Shown: positions 9,676-20,886, counted from the stretch's first letter. The stretch is 64,000 nt of DNA from Sepiola atlantica (GCA_963556195.1 OY744531.1:53613200-53677199), one strand, 5' to 3'. Translations and numbers: made by a program. Notes: generated by a model from the letters alone, not told the origin.

Positions 9676-10510
9676 TCCCAACAACATTCTAAGTATTTTC
9701 TAGATGAATTATCCCAGGAATATATAGATAAGAAAGGCTCTATAGACTTGCTGAAAAGAGGATATCTCCACTATGATCAGGAGAGAATGATAATGGCTGC
9801 TGAAGATCAAGGCTTGATGACCAATGTCTTTAAAAAGATGAGTTGTCTCAACAACAATAACAAGTGCAGGTTCTGTCACACAGAATTAGAGAGTGTGAGC
9901 CACCTGTCATTCAGTTGTAAGTTCTCCGAGGGGATGGCTATTATACAATGCGACACAACGGAGTGTGTAAATATCTACACTGGACTCTATGTAAAAAGTT
10001 GAATATGCAGTGTAGCAGCAAGTCCTGGGAGCATATACCAGAAATAACAGTTAGGAAATTATTTATACACCATCCACTATGACTATGCAATCCCTACAGA
10101 TACATATCTAGAAAACGGAGCTGTTAAACCTGATATCGTAATATGGAACAAAAGGGAGAAATTAGCAACCCTAGTTGAAGTCAGTGTCCCGAATGATGCA
10201 GGATTAAACAGAGCTGAAAGGGAAAAGATTACGATATACCAAGATCTTATGTACGACATGAAAAGAAACTGGAATCTTAGGAAAATCTCCGTCATACCAG
10301 TAATTATAGGAGTAATCGGACTAATTGAAAAGAATTTCAAAAGTTATCTGGCGAGTATACCCGGTTAACCGAGTGCAAGAAAAATACAAACAATTGCACT
10401 TAAACGGACGGTTATAATCTTTAAAAGATCTCTAGGCTGGAGTGTCTGAAATAGCCGATTAATGTCTGGCATCCGGTAGGATGTCCCATCCGCAGCAAAA
10501 ACAGAAAAAT
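9676..10510 (+). pseudogene. LINE C-terminus with zinc knuckle and restriction-like endonuclease
   Basis: The frame from about 9700 reads ELSQEYIDKKGSIDLLKRGY, then a Cys-rich knuckle CRFCHTELESVSHLSFSC near 9870-9930 (CX2C...H...C). After a stop and a frameshift near 10000-10080 it resumes with KPDIVIWNKREKLATLVEVS, LNRAEREKI and VIPVIIGVIGLIEKNF. The PD...E spacing fits the restriction-like endonuclease at the end of early-branching non-LTR retrotransposons. It is 5' truncated and lacks the polymerase core. Other copies of the same C-terminal module are at 33540 and 59290-59716. Confidence 0.72.
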
Positions 10511-11016
10511 AAGTATTTAAAAAAAGGGAGAAAATGCACTTATATTATAGTGGATGATTTCACTAAATTTAGTATAATAAACTTTTGAAATTCCGGGTGT
10601 ATGGTGTGTAAAGTGTCAAACTTTAAAATGCAAATACTAATAATAATTATCTAACATAAGGTTATCTAGTGGAAATTTCAATGTCAGACCTAAATAACAT
10701 TTAAGCTGACAAATCAAACTTTGCTTATTGTATGTGTTATTGGTGTACCGTGTTATGAACAATACAATAGAGTACTTATTTACAATTTATTTAAAAATTA
10801 CCTCGTCTGACTGAGATGACTGCTAATATAAAGCATTTTAAATAATCCCCTAAAAATAAAAAAAAATCACCAAGAGAGATAAACCCATTTTCAATTAGAA
10901 GAAAATAATTGTTGTTTTGCTAAAGTTTAAAATGTGCAAACAAATAAAACTTAAGTGACTTCACTGCATCTTGCGTAACACCGGGTTAATACAACTAGCT
11001 ATTATAATGACGACGA
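10511..11016. other. no recognisable feature
   Basis: AT-rich sequence with short A-rich tracts; nothing recognised. Confidence 0.5.
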
Positions 11017-11017
11017 C

Positions 11018-11077
<60 letters not shown>

Positions 11078-11097
11078 CAACAACAACAACAACAACA

Positions 11098-11152
<55 letters not shown>

Positions 11153-11153
11153 T
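11017..11153. repeat. compound trinucleotide array TAA / CAA / CGA
   Basis: (TAA)n passes into (CAA)n and then a pure (CGA)n of about 18 units. The ordered change looks like stepwise point mutation followed by expansion. Poly-Asn/poly-Asp translation is an artefact. Confidence 0.96.
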
Positions 11154-11199
11154 TAAAAACATTGACAGTCTTCAAAACTATAGAATAGAATTAGAACAA

Positions 11200-11810
11200 A
11201 TTTGTCATAAAGATTCCTCGGTAGGGACCTCCGGGCATTCTTGCCGGGTCAAAATTAGTATCTGTCTTAGTAGGTTTCAGAAAGTCATCCTTCCCTTGCA
11301 TTACCTCCTAATTGAGAAGAGGGCTGTTTTATGGGTAGTACCGACGAGCATGATCATGACGATTGTTGACCCCAATTCAGTGCATTTTTAAAGAGATGGA
11401 TCCCCTACTATAAAGTCATCGTGTGTCTAACCTTGCCTCAATATAGCCGGAGGAAAACAAACTTTTGATATCCGGTTGACATTCTGAACAATCAGTCCGA
11501 CAAAATCTGGGTCTTTTTTGAGTGGTGATGATCTTGCTTCTGTCGGGCTAAGATATAATTCTGTACAGGAGGTTCACCCTCCCAGGTGTTACTTCCTCTC
11601 TTTGAGAAGAGGTTAGCTTATTGCTTATCGCCTGAGGATCTCCTACCGGGCAATTTTAACAGGCCTGCTCAGGTAGTTTTTGTAGGCCAGAGTGCACCAC
11701 TTTTTGAGCGCTTGCTTTTACATCCCCACCTTCCGTCCTTGTATCACATATTTTCCCGATGCGATGCGAGGGAGGTAAATAACTACTAATTATGATTCTT
11801 AAATTGTGTT
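11200..11810. repeat. unclassified dispersed repeat-like sequence
   Basis: Higher GC than its surroundings. It repeats a motif like CCTCCCAGGTGTTACTTCCT or TTACCTCCTAATTGAGAAGAG, followed by GTTAG. The same phrases occur at 51050-51180, so this is probably a dispersed element. No coding region recognised. Confidence 0.4.
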
Positions 11811-11814
11811 TTAA

Positions 11815-12310
11815 TATTCATCTGCAGAGGCTAGACTTCAAATCACATCAAATCAAATGTATTTGGCCCAAAAATAGCAAAGTGCAACAAGCCATGTAAA
11901 GGAGCAGGTAGAACTGTTTTCATCCACATGCAGTATGAATATTTTTCCAATGTTGTTTTAAACCTGTTTATGGTAGTCATCGTCACGACCTTCTCTCGCA
12001 GGTTGTTTCACGGAGCAAAAACACGGATAGAAAATGCTGCCTTTCTTCTATTGAGCCAAAAACGATTTAGGTACATCAGAGACTATGACTCGGCGTTGGG
12101 GTAAAAAAACTTTGCGACAAATAAATTTAAATTAATGATGTACGCCAGAATCAATTCTTCTCGTATCCTCCACTGCTTAATTGAGCATATATATAGTCTT
12201 TGGAGCCGCTCTTTGTGGGAAAGCGTAGAGAGTCCTGTCACCATCCTGGTTGAAAACCGTTTAACACGTCCAGGTGTATGATATCTTATTGTAAATGAGG
12301 ATTTGTTGCT
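11815..12310 (-). pseudogene. L2/CR1-like LINE, C-terminal reverse transcriptase end
   Basis: The minus strand from about 12270 reads GRVKRFSTRMVTGLSTLSHK, ERLQRLYICSIKQWRIREEL and, lower down, RRKAAFSIRVFAP, a stop where the family has Trp, then NNLREKVVTMTTINRFKTTL. This matches the copy at 6500-7040 and the usual end of L2/CR1 polymerases. The 3' end is a TTTGATTTGATTTGA-type tail (plus strand 11840-11856). It carries frameshifts and nonsense codons and is 5' truncated. Confidence 0.75.
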
Positions 12311-12900
12311 TGAATGGCATACTCAAAAATGGGAAGTGTCTGCCGTTAGGTTTAGCAGGGATACCCGGATCAGGTAGAGAATCCGCTTGGCTTCTTTCAC
12401 CATTTCGATACAGACCATCTCTATACAACGACAGCTCGATACATAGACTCAAACTCACCCTAAGAGCGGCGCTTTTTGCTAGTTTATTTAAAGATAATTG
12501 GTCACCATAATGCACCATATTTCTTTATGTTCTTTGGTTAATAATATCAAGCGTAGGTAGAGTATTTTAAATGCGTCACATTTCTAGAAATGGTATTCGT
12601 ATTCTTGTATTGTCTGAATACGTCTCTTAAAAAAGAAATAAAGAATGAAAGTAATTATTTTCGCAAACACATCTTTCAACTAACGCTGATGGCGCGTTGT
12701 CTTTAGAAATCAGAAAAAATGAATGCCATTTTATAATCGCAGATGATTGGCAGGCGGACACTTACAATGAACCAATGAGAACGAGTGGTGTGGAGCGGCG
12801 ATTGCCCATGACCAATGGCAGTCCTTTTCAATCAGCGAAATCCATATAACACAGGGATGGTGATTTAGATCTATATAATCGAGGGTGAAATCCAATAATT
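12311..12900. other. no recognisable feature
   Basis: No recognisable gene; a short higher-GC patch at 12760-12840 shows no similarity I can name. Confidence 0.45.
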
Positions 12901-12901
12901 A

Positions 12902-13307
12902 ATATATATATATATATATATATATATTTCGTCCGAGTATGTTGAAAATAAATAAATATAGTGCTCGATCGTAACAATGCGAAAGCTAAAATACAAATCA
13001 TTTATTTTAAAACTCTACGTTACATATTCTAGAGACGTATTATGATTTAATTGACATACGACAGCGACTCACAAAATGAAGTAGTCTAAACTCGGTACTT
13101 TCCCCAAAAGGGACGCTTGAACCAATTCACCGGACAATGAATACGGTGACCGTAGGATTCCTTGTTTCGAACTGTTTTCATATCATAAGTCGCCAAAGAT
13201 TTTAAATTGGCTGTAAGGGTCTTTCTAAACAGTAAATGTATATCTATGTCAATGAAACAATGGTACCTATCTGGTATGTAACATATATTTTTTTTAAATA
13301 AATGATT

Positions 13308-13354
<47 letters not shown>
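12902..13354. repeat. (TA)n-bounded foldback
   Basis: TA arrays at 12902-12927 and 13311-13354 enclose inverted arms sharing TACAAATCATTTATTTTAA (12989-13007) and its complement (about 13291-13310). Only the outer arm parts match well. Layout resembles the hammerhead foldbacks, but I could not find a convincing core. Confidence 0.6.
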
Positions 13355-13356
<2 letters not shown>

Positions 13357-13726
13357 TGGGGTCTCAGTTGTGGCGGCCGGTGCTCTAAAGAAACTGATAG
13401 TTCTAATATTACAAAATGTATCGTATTTTGAATAAAGCTTTTTATTTATTTTCATATTCCTTTACGATACTGATACCGAAAGCACTCTATTCTTTATACG
13501 TAGTATTTTCTGTAAAGGAAATTGAGTGCTTTCTTTTACCCAATCCCCCAGAAGAGGTTATACATAGAAATATGGCATGTTAGAAATAAACATAACCATA
13601 GTCACTTCAGTTAAAGTGGGGGATCCCCTGTCTTAGATAATGGCAAAGTGAGACACAAGGTCTGTTTTAATAAAAACAAACGACTATTTTGATAGAGTTA
13701 ATTTACTGCATCTTATGTAAATAGTT

Positions 13727-13728
<2 letters not shown>

Positions 13729-13782
<54 letters not shown>

Positions 13783-13829
13783 GAGAGAGAGAGAGAGTTA
13801 GAGAGTCAGAGTGAGAGAGAGAGGGAGAG
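13729..13829. repeat. (TA)n followed by (GA)n
   Basis: TA run to 13779, then imperfect GAGAGA to about 13829. Confidence 0.95.
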
Positions 13830-13954
13830 AGACAGACAAACAGAAATGCATATTATTTTGTGATATAAATACATGTTTTCATATAAAAAGTTTGGCTTTT
13901 TTTCCGAAAAATATTACATTTCTCTCAAGCTTTATTAACGAAAAAGGTACTCTA

Positions 13955-13955
<1 letters not shown>

Positions 13956-14012
<57 letters not shown>
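13956..14012. repeat. (TA)n microsatellite, left of hammerhead-like motif
   Basis: Uninterrupted TA. The partner array on the other side of the motif is at 14384-14429. Confidence 0.97.
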
Positions 14013-14014
<2 letters not shown>

Positions 14015-14123
14015 AGATAGAATGAACGAAGAGTGATAAACATGCACGAATGTCCAAATTTATTTCAAACTTCGATTGTTCAATGCAAGGTATGTTCTGT
14101 AATAAAATTATGTTTATTATTCT

Positions 14124-14172
14124 TTCCTTAAGCCAAGGCTTTTCAAAGATCGAGATCTTATCATCAGAGGAA
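14124..14172 (-). ncRNA. hammerhead ribozyme-like motif, best full secondary structure
   Basis: On the minus strand, in order: UUCCU (stem I), CUGAUGA (intact core), stem II AAGAUC / GAUCUU with a U-U mismatch at its base, GAA (intact), stem III AAGCC / GGCUU capped by UU (equivalently a CUUG tetraloop), A at the cleavage position, AGGAA closing stem I. All three helices form with exact complementarity and every core base of the CUGANGA...GAA consensus is present. The U-U mismatch where active ribozymes prefer G-C may lower activity. Such ribozymes are known from Penelope-like elements and retrozymes. Confidence 0.65.
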
Positions 14173-14376
14173 TTATACAGATAGATAAGTTGGCCATAGA
14201 AAAGCCAAAATTCAACATTTGAAAAAATATTAAGAAAATGATGAGTGAAAAAAGTTCGTGTAAAAAGATATTGGGTTTGTCCATGTGGTAATTTTCCGCT
14301 CTATCTCGTATATTGAGCTTTTACCATTTCACTATAGGTTCTTTCTACTAAAAGTTTACTTTTAGTTTCATATTTA

Positions 14377-14383
<7 letters not shown>

Positions 14384-14429
<46 letters not shown>
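14384..14429. repeat. (TA)n microsatellite
   Basis: Right-hand TA array of the 14-kb hammerhead locus. No second hammerhead arm is visible between it and the motif, so the foldback is incomplete here. Confidence 0.97.
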
Positions 14430-14432
<3 letters not shown>

Positions 14433-14457
14433 AGTTTTTATATAATAAAGTGAAGAC

Positions 14458-14510
14458 GGTATCGATAACAAACTTTGAGAAAAATATTCTTGAAGTTTGT
14501 TATCGATACC
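14458..14510. repeat. 18-bp inverted repeat
   Basis: GGTATCGATAACAAACTT (14458-14475) and its exact complement (14493-14510) with a 17-base loop. Confidence 0.9.
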
Positions 14511-14529
14511 TTCTTTTCTACAAAACCAT

Positions 14530-15251
14530 TATTTCATTATTAATAGCCAGTTCTCGTGCGTCGTGTCACTATGTTTTTTTATATAATAAAATGTTATTCG
14601 AATTCATTTCTTTTTAGAGGATACTATATCCGGCTAGGAATACTTTTTAGATGGATGTCATCTTTATCGGAAACAAATGTAAATTTAAATGAACGACGTT
14701 TTTATCAGCGGAAATTTAATCTAACAATAGTAAATACTAATAAAAAAATATATTCTTTCACACACGACTAATGCATAAGAGCTTAATATTATTTTTCCAT
14801 GGATAAACAGAGGCGGAAAAAAATTGAAATTTTCTGGAAGGTATGCAATTTCACTTTAACATCACAAAACCTTTTTTAAAAAGTGTTTACCACATATAAG
14901 GCTTATGTTAGATAGTGGAGGGGCAAAGTAAAAGCGTCCCCCCCCTAAAATGGGAGGACTTCTTGAAAGGTGGGGGAGTGAAAGCGGAAGTCGGAAATGA
15001 TGTCACGTCCGTTCGGGGGCTTTCCTGTCACTTGCTCCTCACCAACGGAGGCAGACGTGAAAAGCACCAGACCGCTGCCAATAGATGGGGGAGCGGAGTA
15101 GGGTGGGGACAGTTACCTAAAATATTCTGACGATATCCCGTACAAACCATTCAACTTCTGTCTCTTGTTTAAATAAAGCTTCTAAAACGGGACGAGCGTC
15201 CACACAGTATCGTTCAACGGCGACGAAGCGGCCGAGATACACAAGCCAATG
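14530..15251. other. no recognisable feature
   Basis: AT-rich to 14900, then a higher-GC stretch (14930-15120) with a C7 run. Open frames are short and unrecognised. Confidence 0.45.
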
Positions 15252-15880
15252 GCGTAGACCAGGGGCAGGCAACCTCCGGCCCGCGAGCCACATCCGGCCC
15301 GCGAAGGCTTAGCGTCCGGTCCGCCACCCTGCTATGTTTTATTATTGCAATCCGGCCCGCGGACCTCCCAGTAAATCTCATATCATTTTGTGACATAGAC
15401 GTAAAAGTAGGTTTCGATTAAGATTTACAGTGGGATGAAAATGTATAAATATCAGCGAGCGATGACGCATGTATATTTCATTTTTCTTTAACTATCAATT
15501 TCAAATTCTTGGCCTGAGATAAAAATAGAAAAAAAGAAAGAGAGAGGCAAAGAGGAAACGAGAGACGAGGAAAGGGCATGAAACATAGAACTTATGTGAG
15601 GTGTGTCAAATCAAATGCTGGATCAACTTGCTACTTACCCCGTAATTTTTTATGATTCCAAAATGCCTCTTCATCGGCGCCTTTTATAACATTACATACA
15701 GAAGTCTCATGAGAAAGAAATATCAGATTTGTAGAGTGTTCAATGCAATTTTTCTACAATTTATTCATGTAAACAAATATAGTAATTCTGAGATTTCGTT
15801 TTTCACTCCGGCTCGCGTTCTTCTTCCAAAAGTCTCATCTGGCTCTCACTCTGAAAAGGTTGCCCGCCCCTGGCGTAGAC
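15252..15880. mobile_element. hAT-type MITE with 8-bp target site duplication
   Basis: The element proper is 15260-15872 (613 bp). It begins CAGGGGCAGGCAACCT and ends AGGTTGCCCGCCCCTG, near-perfect inverted repeats with the CAGGG start typical of hAT transposons. The flanks GCGTAGAC at 15252-15259 and 15873-15880 are identical 8-bp duplications, the hAT signature. There is no transposase; the interior holds a repeated CCGGCCCGCG phrase near the left end. Non-autonomous and relatively young, given the intact TSD. Confidence 0.92.
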
Positions 15881-15900
15881 GAACCCGGGTACCCACAGTT

Positions 15901-16579
15901 AGAAGGTAAGCAGGAATGCAACACATATTCATTGGCTAATTGACAAGATTCTGCAATAAAACGATAAGCGACTTTCATTTTTCATCTAAGGCAAGTATTA
16001 ATTTCAGTTTTTCAATGACAAAACGTTTTAATTTCACTATTTTGGAAACAGACATCCGCATAGTTTACAACTCGTGCTGTTATGCCGAAAAAAAATATTA
16101 TTATAATTTACGTTGCATAAATAGGAATTAATCTCCGTGGAGACAGATGTTTTATTAACAGATTCATCAAAGGGAGAGACCCAAACATACAGACAGATAC
16201 AAGACAGGGATGGAGATTGCATTCGTTAAGTTCAATTGATTTTTTAAATCGTATTTTTTAATTGAAAACCTACTGAATTTGAGATGATATTCGCAATATG
16301 AGATGAGCTAAACTTATCAGGAAATATATTTACTTTCGTTTATAATGCCTCGAGTCTACAAAGATAGTTTTATTGAAATAGAAACTTTACAAGATTTGTT
16401 TACGTGACTACAACAGTAATTAATCTCCGTAGGGACAGGTGCTTTTTTACAGATTCCTGAGAAAGAGAAAGAGAAATAAAGAATCAAAGATAAAACTGTA
16501 TATATATTTTTTGTTGCTGATGTTATTGTTTTTCAGCGATAATTGTACTACTGGTACATTTTCTCACCTTGAGCATTGC

Positions 16580-16580
<1 letters not shown>
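15901..16580. other. two direct-repeat fragments, otherwise nothing recognised
   Basis: ATTAATCTCCGTGGAGACAG at about 16127 and ATTAATCTCCGTAGGGACAG at about 16419 head two related segments about 292 bases apart, both followed by ACAGATTC and a purine-rich stretch. No coding region. Confidence 0.5.
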
Positions 16581-16584
<4 letters not shown>

Positions 16585-16655
<71 letters not shown>

Positions 16656-16676
16656 AGAGAGAGAGGGAGAGAGAAA
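16585..16676. repeat. (TA)n(GA)n microsatellite
   Basis: TA to about 16612, then imperfect GAGA with GGGA interruptions. Confidence 0.95.
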
Positions 16677-17100
16677 CAGACAGACAGAGAGGAAAGCGAG
16701 AAATCGTTTTCTTTACGTACAATTTCTTTTTTTTCTTTTTTTTTACTTGAAACGCAAATAATTTTACATGATACATGTAATATTAGATGCTGTCAACTTT
16801 GACATGTGGGGGCTACTATGATAATCCTACGTCAACCTGTATTTGTTTACGAGTTTTTGTGTCAACAAAGATTTTTTGTGGTGGAAAAGGTAAAAATAAG
16901 ATAAAGACGTGAAGAGAGAGAGATATTTGTTGGTTTTTTTTGTAAGATTTAACGGGTGAGGACAGCAGGAAATTGATGCCAATAGGTAATCAAATCTTTT
17001 TAATATATTTTATTCTTAGAATAACATTTGTTCGGACCTGTTAGTATATTATAAAATAATATATTATGTATATATTTTTACTTTTAATATTCACTTCCGA

Positions 17101-17215
17101 AATGCTCAATACATGATTAGACCATAGTAGTAGTAGTATAAAAATATACTTATAGCAAGTAAGCTACACCGAAACGTTTGTGTTTAACTCCTAGGAGGGG
17201 CATCGGGTTTATTAG
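17101..17215. repeat. dispersed repeat, partner of 58580-58690
   Basis: Both regions run ATGCTC(A/G)ATAC, a TAGTA stretch, TTATAGCAAGTAAGCTACA / TTATGGCAATTAAGCTACA, GTTTGTG / GTTCGTG and a GGGGG block. Same order and spacing, so one family. Class unknown. Confidence 0.55.
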
Positions 17216-17284
17216 TCTAAGAATTTGCTTCCAGAATTAAATCTCGACAATTCTGTTTATTGTACTTGCAATAAGTATATTTTA

Positions 17285-17287
<3 letters not shown>

Positions 17288-17349
<62 letters not shown>

Positions 17350-17607
17350 TTGTAAGATAAGTGGGATAGAACCCAGGCTAAGTGCTCGATCATTAATAAA
17401 AATGAAAAAATAAGCTCGTAATATTCATTAATGAATGTATTACAGAATATCAGAACAACATTGGTACCGTCGGTTTCAAATCTGGCAACAAAGCACAACA
17501 GAAGCTGAGAGGAGTCTACAACGGACAGTTACGTTCTGTTCCCTTTGTCGGATTTTAAACCGACGGTACCAATGTTGTTAGAATATTCTGTAATATATAT
17601 ATATATT
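17288..17607. repeat. (TA)n-bounded foldback
   Basis: TA arrays at 17288-17343 and about 17591-17607 enclose arms of 38 bp (17438-17475 and 17556-17593) containing AACATTGGTACCGTCGGTTT and its complement, differing by a few bases. The arm read outward contains GAAACCGACGGUA, like the 3' half of a hammerhead, but no CUGANGA core precedes it. Confidence 0.75.
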
Positions 17608-17609
17608 AT

Positions 17610-19340
17610 TCGGTAAAGAAAATTAGTACAACATTAGTAGGTTTTAATCTTAGAAGGTGGTAACCACCCGGCTATCTTCAGCTTTGCTATCACTTGGTAG
17701 GGAAAATGGAGGGTCTCGTATAAACCACGATCGGATACGTTATTTGCTTTAAAGTGTTAAATTAGTATTGTATAAATTTTGTGTTAGAGAAAGATAAGTG
17801 AGATTAAAAAGTGTAATTAAGTCCAAAAAAATGGAATAAATTTAAAAGAATTAAGATTTAAAATTTGAAAATATTCTTTTTTAATCCCGTGAGCAGGTTT
17901 TTGCGAACGGCTATTTTCATATGAGTTATTTGTTTTGAACGGTTAAATTAGTTTTGCCTAAAATATGTTTGAAGAAAAAGATGGGAGGTAAAAAGATTTA
18001 TAGAAACCAAAGGTAATAAAAAATAAATAAATAATTTAGAATATTAAAATTTTAAATTTTAAATTTGAAAATTTTAAACATATTTTTTTTTAAATAATGT
18101 TAAAATCTTTAAAGTCACAGTTATCGCTAACGGTAAAATATGGTCCAAGGGGGCAACTCTACAATCGTTATTAAATTTAATATATACTGGTATAATATAA
18201 AAATGTAAAATTTAAAATTTTTAATGGAGTATCAATTTATTATGAAATTAATTCATGATGTGGGTGATTACGCATTTTCTAGAGTTAAGAATAAGATTTA
18301 AGAAGTAAAATTAAGTATGTTTAAAAATTAAACCGTTTTTGAGCCTACTATATTAGTACCATGAAAAAAGTTCGACAATTACTAACAGGAAAATAATTTT
18401 ATATTTTCGTGATTTAATTTACTGGTTTAAAGTTTTCGCATTGAGATGGAACTTACTAAGTTGACCATATTAATGTGAATGTGATCATTGGTAAGTAATA
18501 ATTTTCCGGGGAACTAGAGCAGGGGAAATTTAAAGCGCGAATATCAGAGCAAGTCTGGTATTGAATAAGGCTATTTTGAGGTTATGTTTAAGGGCAGGAG
18601 AGGGGGTTATCATCGAAGATATTTTATGTGTACCGGTCAGTCCAGTGTATAAGAAGTGCTTGTCTCCTATGGACGCATCCTTTAAAAATGTTGTCCTTAA
18701 TATTTAAACAGTTTGAATTTTGGTCAATAATTGCCCTTAATATGTAATATTTTTCTGCGTCACATAAGAGCACCTATTTATGGCTGGAGAGTATGATAGT
18801 CTTCTCTCTATTACTTTCCATTTGATTGTGAAGGGTGTCCTCTCATCTTTTAACGATATCCGGGTCGCAAGTCTTGTGTTCTTGTTTTTAGTTTTTAAAG
18901 TTATATCTGTGTGTGTACAATCTCTGCTTGCGTCATGCCTATGTATTTTTCGGTTCTGTTGCTGAGTGGCTTGTGACAATCGCCTCATACACTAGGGAAT
19001 ACATTTTGCTGTTCCCCTCTTAGAGGGCAGTTGTTTTTGTCCTGGTATCAGCAGCCTGTTTTTTCTATTGTTTTTACTTCAGCGGAGATGATTTTTTTTC
19101 AGATGGGGTGGTGAGTAGCTAATCTTTATTGTATTCCTGTTTAAAAGTTTCTGTAAGTTGTGTGCTGGAGGTAAGTGCTTGTTAAGTAAGCCGAGAAACT
19201 GATGGCTTACTCTCATCTTGGTGTTAAAAGAGAAGGGGAATCAAATTATCGACCTCCTCCTATTACAGCTGCCACGTGTCTGGTTTCGAGTGAGTATCAT
19301 GAGATCTCTTCTCTCAACCCGCTGTCGCTCGCGTAGTGCT
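17610..19340. other. AT-rich region, one short repeat, no gene recognised
   Basis: The segment 18178-18318 is about 90% identical to 21886-22015, which interrupts the Penelope-like element. The remainder, including the GC-richer part 18600-19250, shows no protein family I know. Confidence 0.5.
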
Positions 19341-19341
19341 T

Positions 19342-19344
<3 letters not shown>

Positions 19345-19405
<61 letters not shown>
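19345..19405. repeat. (TA)n array, left outer border of Penelope-like locus
   Basis: Uninterrupted TA. The sequence to its right up to 19610 is the inverted counterpart of 23665-23868, which ends in another TA array. Confidence 0.95.
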
Positions 19406-19408
<3 letters not shown>

Positions 19409-19430
19409 GTGTATGTATTTAGGCAGCATA

Positions 19431-19610
19431 TTTTCATTGAGGCAAACATTATTAAATAATTTTTAGCTTGATAAGAATGTTTCCCGATTAGTCTATGTAG
19501 TATTTCAGTCAAATTGGTGTATGTAAGTACTGAGAGTTTCTTGTTTCATTTTGCTTTCTTTTTTTGCGAGTACTTTCGATTTGATTCGTTAAATTATCTT
19601 CACGCAGTGT
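19431..19610 (-). repeat. left terminal arm of Penelope-like locus (pLTR-like)
   Basis: Read on the minus strand it matches 23665-23868: GCGTGAAGAT / CGTCTGAAGAT, the shared CGAATCAAATCGAAAGTACT, CATACACCAATTTGA, AAATACTA and ATTTAATAATGTTTGCCTCA, then (TA)n. Inverted terminal arms around a Penelope-like element fit the complex pLTR arrangements known for this class. Confidence 0.7.
19566..19605 (-). ncRNA. hammerhead-like motif, CU of core deleted
   Basis: Minus strand: GCGU, GAAGA (the leading CU of CUGAAGA is lost), stem II region AATTTAA CGAA TCAAATC, GAA, AGUACU, C, GC. Same family as the motif at 23676-23717 and presumably inactive. Confidence 0.5.
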
Positions 19611-19657
19611 GAGTCTGAGTGTCTTTAAAACTATGTCTTTACTGTCGAGTATTGTTT

Positions 19658-20886
19658 AGGTGGTAGGACAAAAGCTGACCGGACAAAAGCCCACCGGACA
19701 TAAGCCCACCGAACAAAAGCCCACCGGACAAAAGCCCACCAAAATAAGTCAAAGCTAGACAAAAGCCCACCAACGTAAAAATAAATTAATTATTAAATTT
19801 TTTTTTAAATATTTTATTATTTTTACAATTATCAATAAGTCTTTGTCTGTAATTTTCTTTTCTTGACAAATTTTTTTACATTTCATTTTTAAACATTTTC
19901 CCGTACTTTGTAAATACTGCATTCTTTTAAAGATTGCATCATAAAAAATGACGCACCATTTTTACTACTAACCCCAAGTCCGTGTGGTAAAACAAAAAAT
20001 ACATTTTTAAAAATTAAACAATTATGTAAGATTGACATTTGAGGATCAGTTTTGCATATAATTTTAACATAAAATGATCCACCATTTCCGGACCATTATA
20101 ACTTTTTAGGACAGTAATTATTTTTCTTTTGCAATGGGATATAAATTCTATGCATTGTTTTTCAGGCGGGGTGGGTGGTTTCTACTTTTTAAAGCGATTA
20201 CGTGTGGTTTTACGACTTTTCCGATCGGACTTAGTGTTAGTGGTAAAAAAAAGTTAGAATTCCGTTAAATTTATATGTGCAACTAATCCCCTACTTTAAA
20301 TTTAAACAATAATTGGGTTCTTTTTCAGTGTTCGCATAAAAAATTAGAATCTAATTTTTATTTTTTTTTGGGGGGGGCGGTACTTTTATTTTTTCCCTTT
20401 ACGTATTGTTCTCAAGATTTTGCTAAACTCATTGTGAGATTTTCATTTATATTTTTCTCTTGTACCATCTTTACTTGTGCAAAATTTTACCACTGCCATT
20501 TTAACTAAATTAGGTGAAAAACAATGCATAGAATTTATCTCTCTTCGCAAAATAAGGGTTAATGCCCTAAAAAGTTAGAATGGCTCGGAAATGGGGGATC
20601 ATGTTATGTTAAAATTATATACAAAACTGATCTTCCAATTTCAATCTAAAATAATTGTTTTTTCATTCCGCAAAAGATGAGTAATACATAATTTTGTCTA
20701 AAATGTATTTTTGTTTTACTACCGGACTTAGGGTTAGTAGTAAAAAGGGTTTTTATGATGTAAAAAACTGTAAATATATATTTTTTTAATTTTTTAAAAT
20801 TAATTTATTTTTACGTTGGTGGGCTTTTGTCCGTGTTTGACTTATTTTGGTGGGCTTTTGTCCGGTGGGCTTTTATCCGAACACCT
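19658..20886. mobile_element. 1.2-kb foldback element with GGACAAAAGCCCACC subrepeats
   Basis: The left end has four to five head-to-tail copies of GGACAAAAGCCCACC-like units (19665-19770), then ACGTAAAAATAAATTAAT. The right end carries the inverse (20798-20880), and the element closes with CACCT against AGGTG at the left. Inner segments also pair (for example 19970-20120 with 20560-20760). No transposase is visible. It sits between the hammerhead arm at 19.6 kb and the Penelope-like coding region, so it probably inserted there. Confidence 0.8.

Noticed and set aside
10971..11156. Frame with poly-Asn and poly-Asp
   Set aside because: Translation of the TAA/CAA/CGA array.
15214..15396. GC-rich frame at the hAT MITE left end as a gene
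   Set aside because: It spans the transposon boundary; composition is due to the CCGGCCCGCG subrepeats.
17438..17593. Hammerhead candidate in the 17.5-kb foldback
   Set aside because: GAAACCGACGGUA fits the 3' half, but no CUGANGA core or stem I partner precedes it in either arm.
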